NCBI GenBank assembly: GCA_951213105.1
Contig: OX578155.1
Location: forward strand, 32,397,984 to 32,461,983
Source: Amaurobius ferox
Lineage: Eukaryota; Arthropoda; Arachnida; Araneae; Amaurobiidae
Length of the DNA: 64,000 bases
Direction of reading: 5' to 3'
The notes beneath the pieces are model-generated. The model searched no databases and was not told the DNA's origin. It worked only from the letters and a program-made list of their open reading frames with translations. Position numbers and translations under genes: made by a program. Numbering within the stretch: position 1 is the first letter of the stretch; each line of letters starts with the position of its first letter. Shown here piece by piece: positions 35,201 through 45,645 of this stretch.

Positions 35201-35478
35201 CTTATTCCACTGTCAAACCATATTCAAACATCTCTCATTTGACATTTGATGTAAAAAATCAGATAAACAAAATTGTCATTCCAGTTGACTACTTATGTTA
35301 GTCTTTAGTAAAAAATACCTTATAATAATCAGTTTAAAAATGTGTTGCCGATAATATCCTCGATTTGATATCAACCTCCAATAGAAATTTGTATTCAGTG
35401 AACGACGAAAATTAGACTTCTTGTAGCGGCGAATAATCAGTTAATCACTTGCAGCAAAATATTTAAATCGTTGGACAT

Positions 35479-35709
35479 CTAATTAAGGGATTCACGTTCA
35501 AATTTTCTCAAATAGCGTAGTATTCTACTCCTCAATTTATGGGCATTTTGATGTGGTGCTTTATCTGGGAATGTAACAGATTTTAATCTCCATTTCATAA
35601 AATTGAGATGGTGGAGGGACAGATCTGCTACGAAAATAAGGAAAATTACAGAATAAAGTGTGCTTGACAGATTAAGTCCGCCAAGTTCTAGAATAGAAAT
35701 GTAAAACAA
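35479..35709 (-). other. 76-residue open frame upstream of U1 (all units but 1), probably not a gene
   Basis: A minus-strand frame (MFYISILELGG...) ends just upstream of the U1 promoter. Copies occur at 24313, 29148, 40309, 45143, 49977, 54811 and 59641. Most differences between units 2, 3 and 4 change residues, and unit 1 has a small insertion near 19040 that breaks it. No family recognised. It is best read as a by-product of the repeat. Confidence 0.25.
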
Positions 35710-35762
35710 ACTAATATACTTCTCGAAAATAGATCAGTGCGGAATAAAAATACGATACAAAT

Positions 35763-35822
35763 TGATACCACTATTAGAAATTAAGATTTTACAATATATA
35801 AATAAATAACAGACGTTTTAAC
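35763..35822 (+). promoter_or_regulatory. snRNA promoter of U1 copy 4
   Basis: As in unit 5 except for one change at the left edge of the PSE-like element (tgatacca instead of ttatacca). Confidence 0.62.
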
Positions 35823-35981
35823 ATACTTACCTGGCACTGGGAACAGCCTTGATCACCAAGGAGGCTTCCCCGAGTTGAGGCCTCTCATTGCACACCGAGG
35901 GGTTGACGCTCGCCACATTCGCAAATTGCGATTGATTGGGGTGCATAATTTTTGGTAGTGGGACTGCGTTCGCGCCGTCCC
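35823..35981 (+). ncRNA. U1 snRNA, copy 4 (array consensus)
   Basis: A 159-nt RNA. The 5' end AUACUUACCUG matches the universal U1 sequence that pairs with 5' splice sites. Stem-loop I is GGGAA/UUCCC plus GCC/GGC with loop GAUCACCAAG (nt 29-38). Stem-loop II has loop AUUGCACACC (65-74), the U1A/SNF site. A short stem-loop III (UCGC/GCGA) lies near 98-109. The Sm site AAUUUUUGG is nt 125-133. Stem-loop IV (138-159) is GGGAC/GUCCC plus GCG/CGC closed by UUCG, much like Drosophila. Unusual points are C instead of G at nt 35 in the U1-70K loop and a weak helix H, where I can pair only UGGC with GCCA. The 3'-box-like motif is at 35988-36000. Confidence 0.95.
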
Positions 35982-37126
35982 ATATGCTTTAATAATAGAC
36001 GAATAATTATTTCTTAGTAATGGGCTGATATTTTACAGGAGACCAACTGATTTTATTTGGGGCTCTAACCATTCGCTCGGCTGGCGCCGTCAAACGAGAC
36101 AGGAACAAATGTGCCTCAAGTCGACACACCCAAGAGCACTTATCAGGTTTAACTGGCAACTATGGCATGGGAGTTCTGAAAAGTGCACCACTTCGGGTAC
36201 TGCCCATTTGCTAGGACCTATTATTTGTCAGAAACAGAGGGTGCTGGCTCCCTGCACAAACCTGTGCCGCAGGCTCGATAATATTCCTTTGGTGACATCA
36301 TCCGGACATAGGTTGAGTCAGTATCCATTTCTCGGAAACTGAGAGACTTTGGAAGTGAGCAGGGCCGAGATCGTGAGTGACCGCAGGTCCTCGTAAATTT
36401 TATAAATTCAAGGGTGGCAAATTTGATCAACTTGTGGGCCACGCAGCTGGCTGGGTGGAATAGATATTGTATTTACAATCTTCAGCCCTAAAGTTTATTT
36501 TTGCTACGCCTCCATGTCATGATAGTGATGCAGAGCTTGTGTTCAATCAGTTCAGATTTTCTACGAACTCTTTTTGCTTGGATAAGTTTGCTTTACAGGA
36601 TTTTTCACGGGGATTGTCTTAACGGTCTTTACGGCTGTCTCAGCTAATGGATTCTCGCAGGTTTGACAACTCTCGAGGGAGAAGGAACTAGAGTATTCTT
36701 AGTTGAGGAATCTTCGTGTTCATTTGGTAAAGCAGAGGCTTGATTTTTTGGAATGGCGCATTTTCTGTGTTGATTGCCTTCCTCGCACGCCTTTAGTCTC
36801 TTGCTGAAGCAGTGAAGAGAGTTGTTCCCATCGGGAACACGGTAGATTGTACCATTGTCCTGTGGATTATCCGTAAGTTGTCAATTTTTCGGGTCCATTC
36901 TCGATTGTGTTTGGACGTTCACTCTGAGTTTGGTTGGGAGAGAGTTTTCACTTTCTCTCTTCATTCCTCTTTGCTCTCCTTCTTTAGGGACCTCCATCTG
37001 CGCCCCGGTCGAGATGCGTCCACTGTTTCAATATGACAATCTGGAGTCCATTGAACACCGGTTAAGTGCCTTTGAAACACGACAACCCTGCATTCGTTGT
37101 AAGCGAGATTTTTACGAGCAACAAAA

Positions 37127-37351
37127 ATGCATACCCTTCAACCTCGTTTTCAGCTGAGCTTCAGAAAGCAGGCAGGTGGTGTTGTTACGCAATTTATTAA
37201 GGATCTGTCGTCGACTCATGAAACAAAGACTCATCCGGAAGCATTACTTCAAGAAATTCCAAGTTCGGCTACAGATGAAGATGTATTGCTAATTTGCATA
37301 ATTTCAAAACTAAGTCGAGTAATGGAAAATAATTTGTTAATTACCGTTTAA
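37127..37351 (+). other. 74-residue open frame of unknown meaning, repeated in units 4-9
   Basis: MHTLQPRFQLSFRKQ... to the stop at 37349-37351. Equivalent frames are at 41957, 46791, 51625, 56459 and 61289. In units 2 and 3 the same stretch is frameshifted (an extra base near 'caagaaaattcc' and changes nearby), so the frame is not conserved across the array. There is no recognised domain. A remnant of the old coding-like region or chance are both possible. Confidence 0.25.
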
Positions 37352-38390
37352 AACATCAAATTTTTAAAGTGTAGCCCGCTTAGTGACTTAAGAGCGTTAA
37401 ATTAAATAAATTAACTCGTAATTGATAGAATTTATAGCCAGACGCTACCCAAAAATCTTAGCAACCAATTTAATGTAAATACCTTTTCATACCCGAGTCC
37501 TTAGAGCAATTTCGCTATGCACGTGTACTGGCTTTTTCAAACGCCCAATTAAAACCCAATTCTTGCAATAAAGATTAACTAATCTGCTGGCTCAAACTAA
37601 TTAACGAAGGTAATACCGCAGGCAACCAAGATTTAGTCTGGATTAATCTAATTAATACGGATTAAGGAAGATTAATAAATGCATTCGCTGCAGCCATTTA
37701 AGCAGTGCAAGTCCAGGTCGCCAATTCAATGTGGAACTCATAAAATCGTATTTAAATTGGTAAATTCGTTCTAATTTATTACAGTACCGTAATTCACTTT
37801 AAAGTAAGGAAATAAAGATCTAATTTATAGATATAACAGGAATTCAAAGATTTTGTATCCAGAAGCAACATAAAATAAGTCGTGAAAGCAATTCAGCACC
37901 TCATCCTTTTCCTTATTAGTAGCAAAGTAATAACCGATATGTGATCCTAAGTATATACTACTTGCAATTAGTGAAATTTAAACAACATAAATTGTAAATA
38001 CTTTGAGGATATTTAATAGTAAATAATCAATTGTGTGAATTTACAGCAGAGGATAGTGTATTGAAAAAATAACAAGGTCCACCACCCCTTTCCTTTCTTT
38101 GTAAAGCAGCACTTAGAACTCCTCTATTGCCACTACTCATCTTTCCTCTATTTGGAAAGCAGTACTCGTGCGTTTGTAGTGAGATTAATAAGATATAAAT
38201 TAACTAGGAGACATTATACGACTATAAATAAATTAAAATGGAGACTTTGCGTCATAATTGAAGTAATTTTGGTTCTTTGGAGATTCGAAAGAAATTGTAT
38301 TCTTATAATGTCTGTCTGGAATAGGCGACGCCTCTCTCTACTTCTTCCCTGTTAGACTGGTTAATTAGCTTACACAGATAACTTTCGTCT

Positions 38391-39065
38391 TAATTATAGA
38401 TTTTGAATTTATAGTAATATTCCCATCTAACTCCCTTGATTTCCTCTACAATTCAAATTTGCAGTTATATGTCTAGTTTGAGAATTTCAAGTTAATTCCA
38501 CTGTGTTCAATATCGTAAACCACACCTACTTCTGAATTTGTTACCGATAGATTCCGATTTGCGTGTAAACTCAGGACATTTTAAGAGAATTTTTCATTAA
38601 TTTCTCAATACTTAATTATAGGTTTTTAATTTAGAGTACTATTCCCATTTAATTCTCTTGATTTCCACTGAAATCAACTTTGCAGTTATATGTCTAGTTT
38701 GAGATATTTCATGTTAATTCCACTGTGTGCAATATCGTAAACCACACCTACTTCAGAATATATTACCGACAGATTCCGATTTGCGGGTAAACTCAGGAAA
38801 TTTTAAGATAAATTTTCATTAATTTCTCAATACTTATTATAGATATTGAATTTATAGTACTATTCCCATCTAATTCCCTTGATTTCCTCTGAAATCAACT
38901 TTGCAGTTATATGTCTAGTTTGAGAATTTCATGTTAATTCCACTGTGCGTAATATCGTAAACCACACCTACTTCTGAATATATTCCCGACAGATTGCGAT
39001 TTGCGTGTAAACCCAGGAAATTTTAGGAGAATTTTTCATTAATTCCAATTTCATTACTTCTAATA
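38391..39065. repeat. 222-bp subrepeats of unit 4 (three copies)
   Basis: Copies start near 38397, 38620 and 38841. Matching triplets lie at about 43221-43895, 48055-48730, 52889-53560, 57722-58395 and 62552-63225 in units 5-9. Units 1, 2 and 3 have two, two and one. Confidence 0.8.
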
Positions 39066-40592
39066 TGGTGAAAATTTTATTATTGTGCGAGGAAAATTCT
39101 TTTGTTTAATAATGTGTCGGATTTAATGGGAACTGGTTCGATTCCAAGAATGGTTAATGATACTGTTGACATGGATGAGCAGACAAATGGGGGTCCACCC
39201 AAGTTGTGATTTGGGATCACCCAAATTAGAGAAGCCAACAATATATTTGAGGAATCATTGAAGAATGGATCTGGGGATTTTATCGATAAAGTATTTCTTT
39301 CTAACTTATTAACAGTTAGAATTCAAATTTTTAAAAAAGACCAGTTTTAAAGATTGAAAATAGAGTGCTCAAATGAACGAAAAAAAAAACTGTAATAAAA
39401 TACACAGCTCACTTAGACTTTTGTTTTCCACATTTTCGCGGAGAAATAGAATAAAACCTTTGTTGGAAATTGTCCGTTAAAAATATGAATTTAATTTACG
39501 TGATAAAATGTTTTCATATTTGAAAATTCTGTTTGCTATTTAAGAATGTATAACTTATTGTTTATTTTGCATAAAATAAACGTAAATTTTACAAAAATTA
39601 ATGAAATTCTAAATTGATTGTTAAGAATTACGAGTAATTATTTTTAATATATAAATATTTATATAGAAATTGGAGCTTATTATATTAAATCAAATTAATG
39701 AATTTACATGGAGGATGTAAAACTCAATAAAACTTTGTTTTTACTTTTAAAAAAAGCGCAATTACTCAAGAAAATAAAAGTATCATCGTCTTGCATGAAA
39801 CTTTACGGTTTCAATTATGAAGATTGCAAGAAAAAAGGGATTTCCAGTTTTATTCATTAAAAAGCTACATACTTTACTACTAACTTTATCAATAGACATT
39901 TATAGAGTGAAACATATTTAATACATGAAAGATTTAATACATTGTTATGAACAATTTAAACAGATGACAACCGACACAGAAATAAATCAAAGTATTTAAT
40001 TTATCCTTCGTTTCTTACTTTTATTTCACGCTTATTCCACTGTCAAACCATATTCAAACATCTCTCATTTGACATTTGATGTAAAAAATCAGATAAACAA
40101 AATTGTCATTCCAGTTGACTACTTATGTTAGTCTTTAGTAAAAAATACCTTATAATAATCAGTTTAAAAATGTGTTGCCGATAATATCCTCGATTTGATA
40201 TCAACCTCCAATAGAAATTTGTATTCAGTGAACGACGAAAATTAGACTTCTTGTAGCGGCGAATAATCAGTTAATCACTTGCAGCAAAATATTTAAATCG
40301 TTGGACATCTAATTAAGGGATTCACGTTCAAATTTTCTCAAATAGCGTAGTATTCTACTCCTCAATTTATATGCATTTTGATGTGGTGCTTTATCTGGGA
40401 ATGTAACAGATTTTAATCTCCATTTCATAAAATTGAGATGGTGGAGGGACAGATCTGCTACGAAAATAAGGAAAATTACAGAATAAAGTGTGCTTGACAG
40501 ATTAAGTCCGCCAAGTTCTAGAATAGAAATGTAAAACAAACTAATATACTTCTCGAAAATAGATCAGTGCGGAATAAAAATACGATACAAAT

Positions 40593-40652
40593 TTATACCA
40601 CTATTAGAAATTAAGATTTTACAATATATAAATAAATAACAGACGTTTTAAC
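40593..40652 (+). promoter_or_regulatory. snRNA promoter of U1 copy 5 (reference)
   Basis: A PSE-like element at -60 to -38 (ttataccactattagaaat, then taag) occupies the position of the insect PSEA. At -28 to -21 is tatataaa, a TATA-like match. Spacing is identical in all nine units, including the diverged ones. Identical promoters precede copies 6-9 (45427-45486, 50261-50320, 55095-55154, 59925-59984). Identification rests on position and conservation, since PSE sequences vary between species. Confidence 0.62.
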
Positions 40653-40811
40653 ATACTTACCTGGCACTGGGAACAGCCTTGATCACCAAGGAGGCTTCCC
40701 CGAGTTGAGGCCTCTCATTGCACACCGAGGGGTTGACGCTCGCCACATTCGCAAATTGCGATTGATTGGGGTGCATAATTTTTGGTAGTGGGACTGCGTT
40801 CGCGCCGTCCC
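40653..40811 (+). ncRNA. U1 snRNA, copy 5
   Basis: Identical to copy 4 over the 159 nt as far as I can read. The family-specific C at nt 35 is genomic position 40687. The TTTTT inside the Sm site would stop polymerase III, so polymerase II must make it despite the TATA-like promoter stretch. Confidence 0.95.
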
Positions 40812-40817
40812 ATATGC

Positions 40818-40830
40818 TTTAATAATAGAC
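40818..40830 (+). terminator. 3'-box-like snRNA end-formation signal (reference)
   Basis: tttaataatagac begins 7 nt after the RNA end and fits the loose metazoan 3'-box pattern (GTTT, A-rich, AGA). Equivalent sites: 19407-19419, 24822-24834, 29657-29669, 35988-36000, 45652-45664, 50486-50498, 55320-55332 and 60150-60162. In the Integrator-dependent snRNA pathway this directs 3' cleavage. Confidence 0.55.
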
Positions 40831-43800
40831 GAATAATTATTTCTTAGTAATGGGCTGATATTTTACAGGAGACCAACTGATTTTATTTGGGGCTCTAACC
40901 ATTCGCTCGGCTGGCGCCGTCAAACGAGACAGGAACAAATGTGCCTCAAGTCGACACACCCAAGAGCACTTATCAGGTTTAACTGGCAACTATGGCATGG
41001 GAGTTCTGAAAAGTGCACCACTTCGGGTACTGCCCATTTGCTAGGACCTATTATTTGTCAGAAACAGAGGGTGCTGGCTCCCTGCACAAACCTGTGCCGC
41101 AGGCTCGATAATATTCCTTTGGTGACATCATCCGGACATAGGTTGAGTCAGTATCCATTTCTCGGAAACTGAGAGACTTTGGAAGTGAGCAGGGCCGAGA
41201 TCGTGAGTGACCGCAGGTCCTCGTAAATTTTATAAATTCAAGGGTGGCAAATTTGATCAACTTGTGGGCCACGCAGCTGGCTGGGTGGAATAGATATTGT
41301 ATTTACAATCTTCAGCCCTAAAGTTTATTTTTGCTACGCCTCCATGTCATGATAGTGATGCAGAGCTTGTGTTCAATCAGTTCAGATTTTCTACGAACTC
41401 TTTTTGCTTGGATAAGTTTGCTTTACAGGATTTTTCACGGGGATTGTCTTAACGGTCTTTACGGCTGTCTCAGCTAATGGATTCTCGCAGGTTTGACAAC
41501 TCTCGAGGGAGAAGGAACTAGAGTATTCTTAGTTGAGGAATCTTCGTGTTCATTTGGTAAAGCAGAGGCTTGATTTTTTGGAATGGCGCATTTTCTGTGT
41601 TGATTGCCTTCCTCGCACGCCTTTAGTCTCTTGCTGAAGCAGTGAAGAGAGTTGTTCCCATCGGGAACACGGTAGATTGTACCATTGTCCTGTGGATTAT
41701 CCGTAAGTTGTCAATTTTTCGGGTCCATTCTCGATTGTGTTTGGACGTTCACTCTGAGTTTGGTTGGGAGAGAGTTTTCACTTTCTCTCTTCATTCCTCT
41801 TTGCTCTCCTTCTTTAGGGACCTCCATCTGCGCCCCGGTCGAGATGCGTCCACTGTTTCAATATGACAATCTGGAGTCCATTGAACACCGGTTAAGTGCC
41901 TTTGAAACACGACAACCCTGCATTCGTTGTAAGCGAGATTTTTACGAGCAACAAAAATGCATACCCTTCAACCTCGTTTTCAGCTGAGCTTCAGAAAGCA
42001 GGCAGGTGGTGTTGTTACGCAATTTATTAAGGATCTGTCGTCGACTCATGAAACAAAGACTCATCCGGAAGCATTACTTCAAGAAATTCCAAGTTCGGCT
42101 ACAGATGAAGATGTATTGCTAATTTGCATAATTTCAAAACTAAGTCGAGTAATGGAAAATAATTTGTTAATTACCGTTTAAAACATCAAATTTTTAAAGT
42201 GTAGCCCGCTTAGTGACTTAAGAGCGTTAAATTAAATAAATTAACTCGTAATTGATAGAATTTATAGCCAGACGCTACCCAAAAATCTTAGGAACCAATT
42301 TAATGTAAATACCTTTTCATACCCGAGTCCTTAGAGCAATTTCGCTATGCACGTGTACTGGCTTTTTCAAACGCCCAATTAAAACCCAATTCTTGCAATA
42401 AAGATTAACTAATCTGCTGGCTCAAACTAATTAACGAAGGTAATACCGCAGGCAACCAAGATTTAGTCTGGATTAATCTAATTAATACGGATTAAGGAAG
42501 ATTAATAAATGCATTCGCTGCAGCCATTTAAGCAGTGCAAGTCCAGGTCGCCAATTCAATGTGGAACTCATAAAATCGTATTTAAATTGGTAAATTCGTT
42601 CTAATTTATTACAGTACCGTAATTCACTTTAAAGTAAGGAAATAAAGATCTAATTTATAGATATAACAGGAATTCAAAGATTTTGTATCCAGAAGCAACA
42701 TAAAATAAGTCGTGAAAGCAATTCAGCACCTCATCCTTTTCCTTATTAGTAGCAAAGTAATAACCGATATGTGATCCTAAGTATATACTACTTGCAATTA
42801 GTGAAATTTAAACAACATAAATTGTAAATACTTTGAGGATATTTAATAGTAAATAATCAATTGTGTGAATTTACAGCAGAGGCTAGTGTATTGAAAAAAT
42901 AACAAGATCCACCACCCCTTTCCTTTCTTTGTAAAGCAGCACTTAGAACTCCTCTATTGCCACTACTCATCTTTCCTCTATTTGGAAAGCAGTACTCGTG
43001 CGTTTGTAGTGAGATTAATAAGATATAAATTAACTAGGAGACATTATACGACTATAAATAAATTAAAATGGAGACTTTGCGTCATAATTGAAGTAATTTT
43101 GGTTCTTTGGAGATTCGAAAGAAATTGTATTCTTATAATGTCTGTCTGGAATAGGCGACGCCTCTCTCTACTTCTTCCCTGTTAGACTGGTTAATTAGCT
43201 TACACAGATAACTTTCGTCTTAATTATAGATTTTGAATTTATAGTAATATTCCCATCTAACTCCCTTGATTTCCTCTACAATTCAAATTTGCAGTTATAT
43301 GTCTAGTTTGAGAATTTCAAGTTAATTCCACTGTGTTCAATATCGTAAACCACACCTACTTCTGAATTTGTTACCGATAGATTCCGATTTGCGTGTAAAC
43401 TCACGACATTTTAAGAGAATTTTTCATTAATTTCTCAATACTTAATTATAGGTTTTTAATTTAGAGTACTATTCCCATCTAATTCTCTTGATTTCCACTG
43501 AAATCAACTTTGCAGTTATATGTCTAGTTTGAGATATTTCATGTTAATTCCACTGTGTGCAATATCGTAAACCACACCTACTTCAGAATATATTACCGAC
43601 AGATTCCGATTTGCGGGTAAACTCAGGAAATTTTAAGATAAATTTTCATTAATTTCTCAATACTTATTATAGATATTGAATTTATAGTACTATTCCCATC
43701 TAATTCCCTTGATTTCCTCTGAAATCAACTTTGCAGTTATATGTCTAGTTTGAGAATTTCATGTTAATTCCACTGTGTGCAATATCGTAAACCACACCTT

Positions 43801-45486
43801 CTTCTGAATATATTCCCGACAGATTCCGATTTGCGTGTAAACCCAGGAAATTTTAGGATAATTTTTCATTAATTCCAATTTCATTACTTCTAATATGGTG
43901 AAAATTTTATTATTGTGCGAGGAAAATTCTTTTGTTTAATAATGTGTCGGATTTAATGGGAACTGGTTCGATTCCAAGAATGGTTAATGATACTGTTGAC
44001 ATGGATGAGCAGACAAATGGGGGTCCACCCAAGTTGTGATTTGGGATCACCCAAATTAGAGAAGCCAACAATATATTTGAGGAATCATTGAAGAATGGAT
44101 CTGGGGATTTTATCGATAAAGTATTTCTTTCTAACTTATTAACAGTTAGAATTCAAATGTTTTAAAAAAGACCAGTTTTAAAGATTGAAAATAGAGTGCT
44201 CAAATGAACGAAAAAAAAAACTGTATTAAAATACACAGCTCACTTAGACTTTTGTTTTCCACATTTTCGCGGAGAAATAGAATAAAACCTTTGTTGGAAA
44301 TTGTCCGTTAAAAATATGAATTTAATTTACTTGATACAATGTTTTCATATTTGAAAATTCTGTTTGCTATTTAAGAATGTATAACTTATTGTTTATTTTG
44401 CATAAAATAAACGTAAATTTTACAAAAATTAATGAAATTCTAAATTGATTGTTAAGAATTACGCGTAATTATTTTTAATATATAAATATTTATATAGAAA
44501 TTGGAGCTTATTATATTAAATCAAATTAATGAATTTACATGGAGGATGTAAAACTCAATAAAACTTTGTTTTTACTTTTAAAAAAAGCGCAATTACTCAA
44601 GAAAATAAAAGTATCATCGTCTTGCATGAAACTTTACGCATGTTTCAATTATGAAGATTGCAAGAAAAAAGGGATTTCCAGTTTTATTCATTAAAAAGCT
44701 ACATACTTTACTACTAACTTTATCAATAGACATTTATAGAGTGAAACATATTTAATACATGAAAGATTTAATACATTGTTATGAACAATTTAAACAGATG
44801 ACAACCGACACAGAAATAAATCAAAGTATTTAATTTATCCTTCGTTTCTTACTTTTATTTCACGCTTATTCCACTGTCAAACCATATTCAAACATCTCTC
44901 ATTTGACATTTGATGTAAAAAATCAGATAAACAAAATTGTCATTCCAGTTGACTACTTATGTTAGTCTTTAGTAAAAAATACCTTATAATAATCAGTTTA
45001 AAAATGTGTTGCCGATAATATCCTCGATTTGATATCAACCTCCAATAGAAATTTGTATTCAGTGAACGACGAAAATTAGACTTCTTGTAGCGGCGAATAA
45101 TCAGTTAATCACTTGCAGCAAAATATTTAAATCGTTGGACATCTAATTAAGGGATTCACGTTCAAATTTTCTCAAATAGCGTAGTATTCTACTCCTCAAT
45201 TTATGGGCATTTTGATGTGGTGCTTTATCTGGGAATGTAACAGATTTTAATCTCCATTTCATAAAATTGAGATGGTTGAGGGACAGATCTGCTACGAAAA
45301 TAAGGAAAATTACAGAATAAAGTGTGCTTGACAGATTAAGTCCGCCAAGTTCTAGAATAGAAATGTAAAACAAACTAATATACTTCTCGAAAATAGATCA
45401 GTGCGGAATAAAAATACGATACAAATTTATACCACTATTAGAAATTAAGATTTTACAATATATAAATAAATAACAGACGTTTTAAC

Positions 45487-45645
45487 ATACTTACCTGGCA
45501 CTGGGAACAGCCTTGATCACCAAGGAGGCTTCCCCGAATTGAGGCCTCTCATTGCACACCGAGGGGTTGACGCTCGCCACATTCGCAAATTGCGATTGAT
45601 TGGGGTGCATAATTTTTGGTAGTGGGACTGCGTTCGCGCCGTCCC
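45487..45645 (+). ncRNA. U1 snRNA, copy 6
   Basis: As copy 4 except G52A, between stem-loops I and II. Copy 1 at the far edge of the array has the same change. It leaves the known protein-binding loops untouched. Confidence 0.95.

Larger units (their letters stand above)
29492..35822. repeat. U1 array, unit 3 (6331 bp, longest)
   Basis: Contains every segment seen in any other unit except the transposon and the extra 222-bp subrepeats, so it is the best model of the ancestral unit. It carries the whole decayed coding-like region (30600-32280) and only one 222-bp subrepeat (about 34040-34270). Confidence 0.85.
35823..40652. repeat. U1 array, unit 4 (4830 bp)
   Basis: First of the homogenised units. 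Compared with unit 3, two deletions are visible: at about 36710 ('gttgaggaa' joined to 'tcttcgtg') and at about 36968, where the decayed coding-like region is cut out. It has three 222-bp subrepeats. Short alleles at two indel sites (near 39330 and 39807) account for the 4830 length. Confidence 0.92.
40653..45486. repeat. U1 array, unit 5 (4834 bp)
   Basis: Carries the 'atatgcattttg' allele upstream of its U1, 'ttttcacttt' near 41780, and long alleles at both downstream indels (near 44160 and 44636). Confidence 0.92.

Noticed and set aside
36109..36442. Overlapping open frames of 73-77 residues downstream of U1 in every unit
   Set aside because: They lie on opposite strands of the same DNA, have no recognisable domain, and are not kept open in all diverged units.
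38152..38355. 67-residue plus-strand frame repeated in units 4-9
   Set aside because: It begins in AT-rich spacer, has no recognised domain, and is absent as an open frame in units 1-3.
39135..39145. B-box-like ggttcgattcc in the array units
   Set aside because: No A box at a suitable distance and no cloverleaf could be drawn, so chance is likely.
35823..40652. Other snRNA, 5S rRNA or tRNA genes sharing the unit with U1
   Set aside because: I looked for the hallmark ends of U2, U4, U5 and U6, and for 5S and tRNA promoter boxes, and found none.
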